Shown here: positions 7,250-16,657 of the stretch, piece after piece
Layout of the letters: every line of letters begins with the position of its first letter
Position numbering within the stretch: position 1 is the first letter of the stretch
DNA from: an uncultured Verrucomicrobiota bacterium
GTDB taxonomy: Bacteria > Verrucomicrobiota > Verrucomicrobiia > Verrucomicrobiales > Verrucomicrobiaceae
Length of the DNA: 64,000 nt
Direction: 5' to 3'
Assembly: GCA_903848465.1 (NCBI GenBank)
Contig: CAINGK010000184.1
Coordinates: 1 to 64,000 of the forward strand
Notes under the pieces: model-generated
Databases searched by the model: none
Seen by the model: the letters and a program-made list of their open reading frames with translations, nothing else
Told to the model about the DNA's origin: nothing
Position numbers and translations under genes: made by a program

Positions 7250-8890
7250 TCACTTGTCAATTGAGGATGGGATCGGCTTGATGCCGCGGCTGCGTTCCCC
7301 CTCGATTGAAATCAGCCTAAAGCGCGCATCGCCATTGCCCAGCAGTTCGCGTGCATAGCTCTGCAGTCTTTTATTTCCTATGTGCACAGCCTGCGCAAAG
7401 GTTTTAACTGAAGCATCATTCTCTTTGTTCTTCTCCTGCGGCGGCAGAAGATCCAAGTTTTTAACTTCGGTAATTTCATTGCGGCCGAGCATTGTGGTTT
7501 CCAAGCCCATTGGGAGGGCTGCACTGTCCTTGGTGAGGTTGAATGCGAGGAAGCAGTGCCCGGGGATGATTACAAGATAGGATTGAATCCCAATTTTTTC
7601 CAGTACAGATGCCATCAGGACCGAGCCGTCCACACAGTTCGCCTGCTGGCTGTTGATGGATTCGTGCATGAAGCGGACACTTTGACTGATGACCCTGTCT
7701 CCCGGAGGAGTGGCAGTGACATCGCTGTATTTGATGCCGCGACGCTGGAGCGCGTTCCATACCGCAAAGACCTGATTGACGACCTCCTCTGGCTTCTCGG
7801 ATTGATAGCCGTCAAACTGCTCCACCGTTTTGCATTTGAGTGCTTCCTGGAGGATGTCCTGAACTTGCGGGTGTTCTTGATTGACGTATGCGGCAAAAAG
7901 AAAGGAGAGGCTGATTCCACCTTTGCCGTTCTCGTTCTTTAACACCAGGGGGCAATCATTAATGGATCTCAGCGTGTAGGTTTCGGTCACTTGCCGAAGC
8001 GGCTTGTCGTCGATGGAGGCTGAGAAGATGACATTGATAGGCCGCTGCTGGTGGACTTTATACATCGCGTCGAAGTTCCATAAGATCTTGGGCATGACCC
8101 GCACACTGCCATCCTCGCCTACGGCATTCACGGTCACCTGCTCTTTGGAAGGTTGCATGTAACCCTCGCACGTGATTTCGATGCTGACCTGGGCACCTTT
8201 TTTCAGCCCCTCAAGTTCAATGCCCAGCCAGCTGTTTTCGTCGCCGTAGAGTGGCCGTTCGTGTTTGCCCAATTGTGCGTCTTCTTCAGTTTTCTTGTCC
8301 TCCGCAGACTGTGCGTCACCATTCCAGTCCATCTTTGCAGTGGCTACGAGCGCACTGGGGTAAAACTCACTCCCGGTGAGGGAGAAGGGCTTGAATTTAA
8401 CCTGCCCGGGTTTGGAGTCATCGGTGTTCCAATGTTTCGTCGCGATCACGTAGGCGGTCACAATGACCATGAGGATGCAGATGGTGGCAGAAATGATGAT
8501 GACCGGCCACAACCAGACGGACTTTTGAGCCGTGGCCGGCGAACTTTGAGGCATTGGATAGCCAGGCTGCATCCCTTTGTGCATGGGCGGTGGCAGCGGC
8601 GGCACCGCTGGATGCTGCTGCATGGGGGCTGCCTGCAGCTGCACCGGAGAGGGGACAGCTTGCTGCGGGTGGGCAGCCTGAGTCTGCGCAGGCGGAGCGC
8701 TGCGGCTCGCCGCCAGCGCCGCAGCGCGGTGCTGCTCCATGAAATCGCGCAGGACGATCCATTTGCCATCCACGTTGATCTTGTACAGGGAATGCAAATC
8801 ACCCGCTGAGAGACCGGCTTCGATGTCGGTGTACGATAATCCGGACTTCTTGGTTCCGCGCCATTCCAGGGTGTAGGTCGTGTCACTCAT
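7250..8890 (-). CDS. GYF-like / membrane / transglutaminase-like protein
   Basis: 546 residues. Residues 1-55 resemble a GYF_2 (DUF4339) domain (YTLEWRGTKKSGLSYTDIEA, then SLYKINVDGKWIVLRDF). Residues 66-118 are rich in Pro and Gln, 125-150 is one membrane segment, and the rest should face the periplasm. Near residue 419 the pattern ANCVDGSVLMASVLEKIGI followed by PGHCFLAF (H445) matches the Cys-His core of transglutaminase-like cysteine peptidases; the third residue may be D455 or E464. The GYF-like domain would stay in the cytoplasm with the GTPase and the enzyme domain outside. It starts one base after the stop of the 1010-aa gene. Protease or cross-linking activity is inferred from the fold only. 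Confidence 0.7.
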   Translation of the reverse strand: MSDTTYTLEWRGTKKSGLSYTDIEAGLSAGDLHSLYKINVDGKWIVLRDFMEQHRAAALAASRSAPPAQTQAAHPQQAVPSPVQLQAAPMQQHPAVPPLPPPMHKGMQPGYPMPQSSPATAQKSVWLWPVIIISATICILMVIVTAYVIATKHWNTDDSKPGQVKFKPFSLTGSEFYPSALVATAKMDWNGDAQSAEDKKTEEDAQLGKHERPLYGDENSWLGIELEGLKKGAQVSIEITCEGYMQPSKEQVTVNAVGEDGSVRVMPKILWNFDAMYKVHQQRPINVIFSASIDDKPLRQVTETYTLRSINDCPLVLKNENGKGGISLSFLFAAYVNQEHPQVQDILQEALKCKTVEQFDGYQSEKPEEVVNQVFAVWNALQRRGIKYSDVTATPPGDRVISQSVRFMHESINSQQANCVDGSVLMASVLEKIGIQSYLVIIPGHCFLAFNLTKDSAALPMGLETTMLGRNEITEVKNLDLLPPQEKNKENDASVKTFAQAVHIGNKRLQSYARELLGNGDARFRLISIEGERSRGIKPIPSSIDK

Positions 8891-8891
8891 A

Positions 8892-11800
8892 TCAGGGGGC
8901 AGCTAGGAAGACTGATTCATTGAGCACAGGCTTAGACTCTACCCCTGGGGATGAGAGGGCTTCCTGATACTGCTGGGCGAGGGCTTTGCGGTCCGCGCTG
9001 ACCAGAAACACAGGACTGAGCTGAACGGATGAGGAGGCGATGATTGGCGCGACGGTGTCCGAAGCGGCGCTGCCTGCGGAGGGATTGGAGATCAGCAGGG
9101 GTTTGCCGCTTTCTTTACCGAGGACCCAAAGCTCGCCAGAAGTGCGTCCCTGCGAGTTGAGGACCAGGGACAAGTCGGTTTCCACATAGCCGGCGAATTT
9201 CAAGCCGGCAGCGGTCACGGCGCGCAGGTAGGTGCGACGCGCGGTCGCCTCGGTCACGTAGGCGCGGGTCTTGCAGGTCTTGAAAAAGGCGGTGAGCGGT
9301 GCGGACCATTTCTCACGCACGGAGGGGATGAGCCAGTCCTCGCTGCGCAGCGCGGTGGAGGCGAGGATGCGGCGGAGTTCACGCGCATCATGCTGCAAGG
9401 AAGGGCAGAAGTGGTCTCCCCAAACGTAGGGTCGAAGCTGCATCATGTCGTAGAGCTTGAGCATGACGTATGCTTTGGCGACGGGGCTGCCACTGACGTC
9501 TTTGACCAGTTTGTCGAACACTTCCAGGAGCGGCCGCATCACGCGCTCGCCCTTTTCATCGGTGATGCGTCCGAAATCCATCATGTTCATGAACTCGCTG
9601 GTCGGACTCAGATGCGTGGACTGCACGGCATCTCCCTGATATTCACCTGCGGTACCTGCGCGGGTGAAGCTCTGCTGGATGAACAGAACGGACATCTGGC
9701 TGGGATCGGGCAGGTAGAATTTGGCGCTCCAGCGGATGGAGCCTCCGATCACGGTCTCCTCGGGCTTGCTCGTGGACCAAAGGGTGGTGGTGGGCTTTTT
9801 GCTGGAGTAATGAGCGAGGGTGCTTTCGTAGATGTTGTTCAAACGCTCATCGTGCAGGAGGCTCAGGATCATTTTGAGATCGACTTCGAGCAGGCTGTCT
9901 GGAGCCATGTAGCGGCCGGACTTGTCATCGAGAATGGCTTGCAGCAGGTCCTGGTTGCTGCTGGTAAAAAGGGCTGCCTGAAAGGCTTTCTCGGTCGGTA
10001 GCTTGTCCAGCATTTGCATGGCCGGAGCCGCTTCGGCAAACTTGACCGTCTGCCATTTGGCGATGGCTTTTTTGTAATCCTCCAGCGTTTTGGCACCCGC
10101 CGTTTCGGTGCGCAGGGTAGCGAAGGACTGGAGGTCTTCTTTGAAGGAGTTCAGGCGCTGGCGCTGTGCTTTGATGCGCGTCTCCAAATCTGCTGGCAGG
10201 GTAAGTGCGGGCACCTCAGGTTTGAGGAGGGCTTCCAGCGGCTGAAGTTGCTGGTCCAGAGCATCACGGCTGGCGCTTACTTTGACCGCCAATTTCTCAT
10301 GCGTGAGTTCGTCCACACTCGTCTTTTCAATCTGACTCAATGTGGTGGCGGTGCTGGTGGAGATGCCTTTCAGGACGGTCGCGAGGTGAAGCTCCACCTT
10401 GGTCTTCAGCGCTGTGAGGCGGTTCTTCTGATTGGAGGCCAGATCACCCACGAGCTGTTTGACCAAGGCATCAGCATCGTCCAGTTGCCTGACGAGCTGA
10501 GGAGGTGGCAGCTTGGTGCTTTCTCCATCGAAGGCTTTCTCCAAGGCGAGCAGGGATTCCTGAGCCTGCAGGTCCGTGCTTTTGGCCTTGGCCACCCATG
10601 AGTTCACCTCTTCAATCTTGGCCTGGAGGTAGGGCCAGCGCAGCAGCAGTTCTTCCTCACTGCGCAGCTTCTTGATCAAATCTTGTGCCGCGCCGGTGTT
10701 TTCTTTGCTTTGGTAGGAGGCTAGCTGCTGCGTCAGCGTCCAGGCCTTCCAGGCATGGAGTCCGAGGGCGGAAATGCAGCACAGCGCCACCAGTGCGGCT
10801 GCGGCCAGTGCCACGGTACGGAGACGTTTGCCGCGCTGCATGCGTTCCAGCCGGGCGCGCAGCTCTTGGCCCGCTGCACGGAGGCGTTGCAGGGCGTCGT
10901 TGGCCACCGGCAATTGATAGGCTTCGAGTTCCTTCCACCGTTTGACGAAACGCTCGTCCAATGTGGCGATCTCCTCATACGTGACCCCTGCCCCCGTGAG
11001 CAGGCGGGTTTCTATTTCTTCCACGAAGGAAAGGAAGCCCTTGAGCGCACGATCGAAGTTGCGCTGCTTTTCGTCTGCTGCCTTTTCTTTTTGATGGTAA
11101 CGCGTCAGTTCCGTCATGGCCCGGTGCTGCTCGTCATCGGCAGGCACCAGTCCGTGCTCCGCGATCATGGCATCCAGTGTTTCGAGCATGCGACCCACCT
11201 GCCGCCACTGGCCCTCCGCTTTCAGCGTCTGCATAGTGGCCAGCAAGCCGGGCACGCGTGCCTCCGCCTGCCTGCGCCGCAGTGCCTGGCGGATGTCTTC
11301 GCCCTGATGGAAGACATCCAGGCGTTCTAACTTGGCAGGCGGGGCCACGGCCTTGATGCCCTCTGCGAGCGCGGCAATGCGCTCTTCGTCATCGGTCTTG
11401 AGCGCTTCACGCAGGAGGTCGATCTTTTCCTGCAAGCCTTTGTTCTCCAAGCGCAGGAGTTCTTTGCGTGCGTTCTCATCCTGCGGATTGAGCTTGATGA
11501 TGGTGCGGACGATTCTCAGTGATTTCTCATCATCACGTGAGAGCACTGCGGAGCGAAAATCTTTGTACAGCGGATGATTCGCCGAGATCCCCTTGGCATA
11601 CAGGTTCTCCAAATCCTGCACCATCTTGGCATTGAGGCGGACAGCGGTCTTGAACCCGTGTGCCTCGCAATACGTATGCCAGTTCTTTTCTTCGCCAAAG
11701 CTCAGGATAGCGACGAGATCCAGCAGCGGTGGCTCTTCCTCTGCCACCTGTAGCGCCTGGTAGTCACTGCCCTTTTGTAGCATGGCCGTGACGCGGTCCA

Positions 11801-11924
11801 GCCGCCGCTCCGCATCGGCACAAAACTGGGCGTAGGTGACTGCGGCATCCTCCACCGATGAAGGAGGCAATTCCTCTTTGAGGACAGCGCGGATGACCTC
11901 GATGGCGTGGAGCAGGGGTTTCAC
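8892..11924 (-). CDS. Large single-span membrane protein of the GTPase operon, unknown function
   Basis: 1010 residues with a GTG start inside a GTGA overlap with the previous gene's stop. Residues 1-365 are helical and probably cytoplasmic, with TPR-like stretches (about 125-195). Residues 369-390 are one membrane segment (VALAAAALVALCCISALGL). Residues 395-640 are charged, mostly helical repeats, and about 700-1010 form a globular C-terminal domain I do not recognise. The first 23 residues (MKPLLHAIEVIRAVLKEELP) match the first 23 of the next upstream gene's product, so the two probably share a docking helix. The size and layout suggest an inner-membrane scaffold reaching into the periplasm. 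No catalytic motif was found. Confidence 0.6.
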   Translation of the reverse strand: MKPLLHAIEVIRAVLKEELPPSSVEDAAVTYAQFCADAERRLDRVTAMLQKGSDYQALQVAEEEPPLLDLVAILSFGEEKNWHTYCEAHGFKTAVRLNAKMVQDLENLYAKGISANHPLYKDFRSAVLSRDDEKSLRIVRTIIKLNPQDENARKELLRLENKGLQEKIDLLREALKTDDEERIAALAEGIKAVAPPAKLERLDVFHQGEDIRQALRRRQAEARVPGLLATMQTLKAEGQWRQVGRMLETLDAMIAEHGLVPADDEQHRAMTELTRYHQKEKAADEKQRNFDRALKGFLSFVEEIETRLLTGAGVTYEEIATLDERFVKRWKELEAYQLPVANDALQRLRAAGQELRARLERMQRGKRLRTVALAAAALVALCCISALGLHAWKAWTLTQQLASYQSKENTGAAQDLIKKLRSEEELLLRWPYLQAKIEEVNSWVAKAKSTDLQAQESLLALEKAFDGESTKLPPPQLVRQLDDADALVKQLVGDLASNQKNRLTALKTKVELHLATVLKGISTSTATTLSQIEKTSVDELTHEKLAVKVSASRDALDQQLQPLEALLKPEVPALTLPADLETRIKAQRQRLNSFKEDLQSFATLRTETAGAKTLEDYKKAIAKWQTVKFAEAAPAMQMLDKLPTEKAFQAALFTSSNQDLLQAILDDKSGRYMAPDSLLEVDLKMILSLLHDERLNNIYESTLAHYSSKKPTTTLWSTSKPEETVIGGSIRWSAKFYLPDPSQMSVLFIQQSFTRAGTAGEYQGDAVQSTHLSPTSEFMNMMDFGRITDEKGERVMRPLLEVFDKLVKDVSGSPVAKAYVMLKLYDMMQLRPYVWGDHFCPSLQHDARELRRILASTALRSEDWLIPSVREKWSAPLTAFFKTCKTRAYVTEATARRTYLRAVTAAGLKFAGYVETDLSLVLNSQGRTSGELWVLGKESGKPLLISNPSAGSAASDTVAPIIASSSVQLSPVFLVSADRKALAQQYQEALSSPGVESKPVLNESVFLAAP

Positions 11925-13906
11925 GGGGCGGGCGGTTTGGAGGTGGAAGACTTGGATGCAGGGGTGACGTTCAGCTTGCAGAGCTCGATCTTGTTGTTCG
12001 GCAACTCCACCAGCAGGGTGTACTGGTCTGGCATGAGGTCAAACTTCACGGGCTTCTGCACTTCAAGGCTTTGCAACTGGGCTGTCAGGGCCTGTAGCTT
12101 GGTCACTTTGTCAGACCTGCACTTCTTGTAGTTCTCTCTGCTGTGGTCCATCTCTCGGGGGAACAATTTGGAGTTTTCAAGAGCCACCAGATCAGCCTCG
12201 TCTTTTACAATGCCCGCTTCGAGTTCGGCGATCTGTCGCCGGAGGTCCTGCAGGTTGTGCCCCAGGCTCGTTTTGCCCACAGGCGGCAGCATCTCGAACG
12301 AGGAATCTACCGGTGGTTTGAGTTCGAAAAACTTTTGTTTGGCAGCCGTGCCATCGAGCCGCAATGAATAGATCATATGAGTCTGACCCAGCAGGTGCAG
12401 ACGAGGCAGAAAACCAGCGGGCAGGAGCAGAGTGCCGGTTGAGGAATTGTCCACTGTGGCACGGATTTCTTTCGCAAAAATGGGTTTGGAGACGACGCTT
12501 CTGATTGGAATCAACCGCAGGTCAAACAGCACATGCACAGTGTCCTTGCTGCGTGCCACGAGCCTGAGGCCGTTGGCCGCGTTGCGGTATTGTTCTGGGA
12601 GTGAGAGCAGAGTGCCAGTGCTGGAAATGCGGATCATTTCCTCCAGCTTAGCGAACCGGGAGGAGCCAAAGTTGATCTCATCTTTGCCGTCGATGCTGAC
12701 TGACATCCAATGCTTGAGTTCGCCATCCTTGGGTTCCGTCTTAGCATCTGGGTTGGGCTGCATATCCCAAGCTTCGCCAACGTACAACTGCATGTCCGCA
12801 GCCACTTTAAGTCCGGTGATTTTGCTTGTGGCATCTTCACCAGAATTCAGCAGGAGGATGTGGATATCGTGCTTCGCAGGGATCGCATCCGCGTCTTCCA
12901 TCGCAATCTGGGGTTTTTGGGGCTCCTTGGTTTGGTCAGGGCTGGGTTTCTTTCCCTGATCAACCATCTTGTCGAGATTGTTCTGTTGTTGCTGCTTCAC
13001 CCGCACTGCTTTTTCGCGCAGCCAAGCGGGGAGAGCGCTGTCGGCGTAGCTCTTTTCTGCTACGATCCATCGGGTAGGGCCTTCCAGGTCTTTCCATAGT
13101 TTCAGCCAGCCCTGCGCTTCAGCATCCATGGGGCTTTTGTGACGTTCCAGGAGTTCGAACAGATCCGCCCAAGTTGTGCGAGTGTCACGCGCTGGCTCTT
13201 CACGGCTCAGTGCGGCTTTGGCGATGGTCTTAAGAGGTTGCAGCAATTCATCCGAAAGTGGAGGCGTGGCTTTCAGGTCGATGAAATCGGATAACTTTTT
13301 CCACGTAGCATTACGCAAGTTTTCCCATTTGCGGAAGGCTTCGTACAGGCTCGACACCGTCGCCGTGTCCTTCTCGCTTTGCAGTTTCTCCCAGAGGTTC
13401 TGGTGCAGCTTGCTCCACTCATCCAGCAGCTCCTTGAGCTTTTTGAGGTCATCCTTATTGTCGGTGGCCAGCGAAGGTGAGGGCGTTCCAGGGTGGTTCA
13501 GCACCTGCTTCATGCTGCGGAAAAACTCCTCGTGTGAGTTCAGCAGCTTATTGCCCTCGTTCAGCACGGGCTGATCTTGGAGAAACTTCCGCGTGTCGTC
13601 GAGGAGGAGAAGGCCATTTTCTTTCCAGAGCTTGGCGATGGCAGTTTCGTAGGCGTTGCGTGCTTGGTTCTCCTGTTGCTGCTGGTTGAAGTGCCACAGC
13701 AGTCCGCCACTGACGCCAGCGATCAGCAGGACGGCAACAGCGAGCGAAATGCCAATGTAACTCTGGTTTGCTTTCGCTGCTCCTTTACGAGTCTCAGGGG
13801 GCAAGCTGCCCATGGAGCTTACGTCTGCATCTTTCATTGAAGATGCAGGCACTTCCTCTTGGAGGGCGGCTCGGAAAGCCGCTATGGCTCGGAGCAGGCG
13901 TTTCAC
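11921..13906 (-). CDS. Membrane protein, tandem paralogue of the GAP1-N2-like protein without its N-terminal domain
   Basis: 661 residues, GTG start in a GTGA overlap. A 45-residue N-terminus (MKRLLRAIAAFRAALQEEVP, like the 1010-aa protein) is followed by a membrane segment (49-72, IGISLAVAVLLIAGVSGGLL) and a large, probably periplasmic domain. From the membrane segment onward it aligns nearly end to end with residues 311-916 of the preceding gene's product: WHFNQQQ, ARNAYE(T/S)AIAKLWK, LDDTRKFLQDQ, SHEEFFRSMKQVLN, then VAADMQ(L/I)Y(V/I)GEAWD. The pair therefore arose by tandem duplication, with the N-terminal part exchanged. It likely forms a mixed complex with its paralogue. I know no function for the shared domain. 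Confidence 0.65.
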   Translation of the reverse strand: MKRLLRAIAAFRAALQEEVPASSMKDADVSSMGSLPPETRKGAAKANQSYIGISLAVAVLLIAGVSGGLLWHFNQQQQENQARNAYETAIAKLWKENGLLLLDDTRKFLQDQPVLNEGNKLLNSHEEFFRSMKQVLNHPGTPSPSLATDNKDDLKKLKELLDEWSKLHQNLWEKLQSEKDTATVSSLYEAFRKWENLRNATWKKLSDFIDLKATPPLSDELLQPLKTIAKAALSREEPARDTRTTWADLFELLERHKSPMDAEAQGWLKLWKDLEGPTRWIVAEKSYADSALPAWLREKAVRVKQQQQNNLDKMVDQGKKPSPDQTKEPQKPQIAMEDADAIPAKHDIHILLLNSGEDATSKITGLKVAADMQLYVGEAWDMQPNPDAKTEPKDGELKHWMSVSIDGKDEINFGSSRFAKLEEMIRISSTGTLLSLPEQYRNAANGLRLVARSKDTVHVLFDLRLIPIRSVVSKPIFAKEIRATVDNSSTGTLLLPAGFLPRLHLLGQTHMIYSLRLDGTAAKQKFFELKPPVDSSFEMLPPVGKTSLGHNLQDLRRQIAELEAGIVKDEADLVALENSKLFPREMDHSRENYKKCRSDKVTKLQALTAQLQSLEVQKPVKFDLMPDQYTLLVELPNNKIELCKLNVTPASKSSTSKPPAP

Positions 13907-16653
13907 GGTTTGGCAGGCTTGACTGAATTTTTGGATGGCGGCAAAATCTGCACCTTGCAGATGTCGATCACGATGCCGGGCACAGGCAATGCAATGAGGG
14001 TGTATTCTCCTGCGACAGGAGTCTTCGGCTTGGGAAGCTCCTTGGGTTTCTCTAGTTCGGCAAGTTTGTTTTCTGCTTCTGCCAGTTCACTTTCTTTTGT
14101 AGCTATCCCATTGTCATACTCTTTAACTCTTGAAGCATTTTGGGGGATTGCTTTGAGATTTTGCAGGCTTTTAATTCCATCCTTAATGGTCTGAATAAGG
14201 TTTTTCTGATTCGTTATTGCCAGGCTGTTTGTGGCGGTGGCACTCTGTTGTGCGGAGACAATGCACTTTTCCCCCTGAGGACTTACGTCCCAAAGCTCAT
14301 TTATATTCAGTGGGGGACGTAACTTGTACTGGGATTTGCCACTGCCGAAACGAAGCCGAGTGATCAGCAATCCCAGTTCAGGCGATTCGAATTGCTCTGA
14401 AAAAGGAGCTAAGGTGGCACTCAGAGTAAATGGCAGCAGAAGAGACGAACCTGCTTTCGATGGAAGGATGCGCAGATCAAAAAGCACATGCACACCGTCC
14501 TTGCTACGTCCCACCATGCGGAGTCCGTTGATGGGGCTGCGGTATTTGTCAGGGAGGGCAAGCAGACTGCCGGTTTTGGAAATGCGTATCATTTCTTGCA
14601 GACCCACGAGCTTGCTGGGGCCGAAAATGATATCATCGTTGCCGTCCACATTGATTGACACCAATGGCTTCAACTGGCCACTCTTGGCTTCGGCATTTCC
14701 ATCCGGACTGGAGTGTGCATCCCAGGCTTCGCCGATGTATATCTGCATGTCAGCAGCCACTTTGAGTCCTGTGATTTTGTTTATAGGATCCTCACCTGGC
14801 TCAGCATCGGGGGATTTAAGCAGGCAGATGTAGATCTCATGCTTCGAAGTGATTGCATCCGCGTCCTCCATCGCAGTCTGGAGTTTTGGGGGGGGCTTTG
14901 CTTTGTCAGGGCTGGGTTTATTTTCCTCCTCAGTCATCTTGCTGGATTTGTCCTGCTGCTTCACACGCACTGCTTTTTCGCGCAGCCATAAAGGGAGTGA
15001 TTTGTCTGCGGAAGCTTCCTGCGCTACGATGAGAGAATTGGCATCTAGATCTCCCCAGAGTGTCAGCCAGCGTTGTACCTGAGTATCCATTTGGCCCTTT
15101 TGGTCAGGCAGTGTGAATAGCTCTTTCCAGCTTTCCCGGCTTCCACGCTCAGGCTCTTTATTCTTCAACGCCTCTTTGGCGACGTCCTTCAACGGTTGCA
15201 GCAACTCATCCGAGAGTAGGGGGGGGGCATTCAGGGAGAGGAACCTCTTCAGTTTTTCCCAGGTAGCTTTTCGCGAGCGCTCCCACTTGCGGAAGGATTC
15301 GTCAATGCTCGCTGCCGTAGCCGTATCTTTCTCGTTTTGCAGGCTAGCCCAAGGGGTTTTGTGAAGTACGGCCCACTCTTCCAGCAGTTTCTTGAAGCTC
15401 GTGAGATCATCCTTGTTCTCTGTAAGCTGGGTGAGTGGAGTCTGTTTGTCAGGCTGATTCAGCACCTGCTTCATGCTGCGGAAAAATTCCTCGTGGGATT
15501 TCAGCAGCGTATTGCCCTCATTCAGCAAGAGCTGGTCTTGGAGAAACTTCCGTGTGTCGTCGAGGGAGAGAATGCCATTATCTTTCCAGAGCTTGGCGAT
15601 GGCGCTTTCATAGGCGTTGCGTGCCTGGTTCTGCTCCTGCTGCTGATTGAAGTGCCAGATCAGTCCGCCGCTGACGCCACCGATCAGCAGCACGGCGATG
15701 GCGAGAGAGATGGCGATGTAGCTGCGGCCTTTTTTGGGTGCTCTTTGACGCGTGTCAGGAGACCAGCCGCCCATGGCGGAGATGGGGTCAGACCCGGCGC
15801 TGGGCAGGGACTCCTTTGGCGGGACCATTGCCTGGAACTGAGTCGGAGGGGGCGGAGGCGCTGCTGGCGCGGGGGCTTGGCTGGCAGGGGGGGGAGCCTC
15901 TGCCTCTGGCGGTGCTGGCAGGGAGGAGGGACGGGTAAGGTCGAGGACGAGGCGGTTGGAGGTTTCCACCTGGGCCCGCATGGGGGAGGAGGATGACAAG
16001 CCCACCCAGCGGAAATCTGCGAGGTCGTCATTGGGCTCCAGGCAGGTGGTGAAGCGGGTCTGCCAGGCCTGGGCGGAGGATGCCAGCAAGGATTCACGGA
16101 AGAGCTCCAGCACGTTGGCGGCAGGAGGGGTGATGAGGTAGCAGCCTTTGAGGGCTTCACGGGACCAGAGGATGCCGGCGGAGGCGGGATTTCCGGTGAT
16201 GGCGGACCAGGCGTGTGAGGGGCGGGCGGCGAAGGATGAGAGATCGATCTCTTCGGCAGAGTCGAGGTAGCGGGGGCCTTCGCTCCATGAGGTGCGCCAT
16301 GACATGCCCATGAGCACATCCGCCGGCGTCAGGCCTGCGGCGGCGAGGGTACGGATCTCACGTGGCTCGGCGATTAAATGATGTGCGATGTGGTTGGTGC
16401 GGCCGGTGTAGTCTGAGCCGGCATCCTGCAAACAGCTTAGGACATGGTAGGTGCTGGAGCCTACCGTGAGAATGCGGCAGGTGTGGACGATGCGCCGGGG
16501 ATCATGACCCGGGAGACGGGCGAACTGGCTGAAGCGTTCGACGGCAGCGGCGAGCATGCCACTGACGGCGCGATGACGTGCGACGGTGCCGAAGCCGGTG
16601 CGGCCTGCCTCAAGCAGGCGCGGGGCGCTAGTGTAGATGAGCTGCCAGGCCAT
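13903..16653 (-). CDS. GAP1-N2-like GTPase-associated membrane protein
   Basis: 916 residues. Residues 1-140 carry the features I associate with the N-terminal domain of GTPase-associated protein 1, type 2 (GAP1-N2): YTSAPRLLEAGRTGFGTVAR, then STYHVLSCLQDAGSDYTGRT and NHIAHHL. GAP1 proteins were described by comparative genomics as partners of TRAFAC-class GTPases in predicted prokaryotic conflict systems. Residues 145-240 may be the middle domain, 246-285 is a Pro/Ala-rich linker, 311-334 is a membrane segment, and 335-916 is the large domain shared with the next gene. The gene starts four bases after the GTPase stop, so the GTPase-GAP1 pairing holds here. The likely role is to pass the nucleotide state of the GTPase through the membrane to the periplasmic domain (inference). 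Confidence 0.65.
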   Translation of the reverse strand: MAWQLIYTSAPRLLEAGRTGFGTVARHRAVSGMLAAAVERFSQFARLPGHDPRRIVHTCRILTVGSSTYHVLSCLQDAGSDYTGRTNHIAHHLIAEPREIRTLAAAGLTPADVLMGMSWRTSWSEGPRYLDSAEEIDLSSFAARPSHAWSAITGNPASAGILWSREALKGCYLITPPAANVLELFRESLLASSAQAWQTRFTTCLEPNDDLADFRWVGLSSSSPMRAQVETSNRLVLDLTRPSSLPAPPEAEAPPPASQAPAPAAPPPPPTQFQAMVPPKESLPSAGSDPISAMGGWSPDTRQRAPKKGRSYIAISLAIAVLLIGGVSGGLIWHFNQQQEQNQARNAYESAIAKLWKDNGILSLDDTRKFLQDQLLLNEGNTLLKSHEEFFRSMKQVLNQPDKQTPLTQLTENKDDLTSFKKLLEEWAVLHKTPWASLQNEKDTATAASIDESFRKWERSRKATWEKLKRFLSLNAPPLLSDELLQPLKDVAKEALKNKEPERGSRESWKELFTLPDQKGQMDTQVQRWLTLWGDLDANSLIVAQEASADKSLPLWLREKAVRVKQQDKSSKMTEEENKPSPDKAKPPPKLQTAMEDADAITSKHEIYICLLKSPDAEPGEDPINKITGLKVAADMQIYIGEAWDAHSSPDGNAEAKSGQLKPLVSINVDGNDDIIFGPSKLVGLQEMIRISKTGSLLALPDKYRSPINGLRMVGRSKDGVHVLFDLRILPSKAGSSLLLPFTLSATLAPFSEQFESPELGLLITRLRFGSGKSQYKLRPPLNINELWDVSPQGEKCIVSAQQSATATNSLAITNQKNLIQTIKDGIKSLQNLKAIPQNASRVKEYDNGIATKESELAEAENKLAELEKPKELPKPKTPVAGEYTLIALPVPGIVIDICKVQILPPSKNSVKPAKP

Positions 16654-16657
16654 GAGA

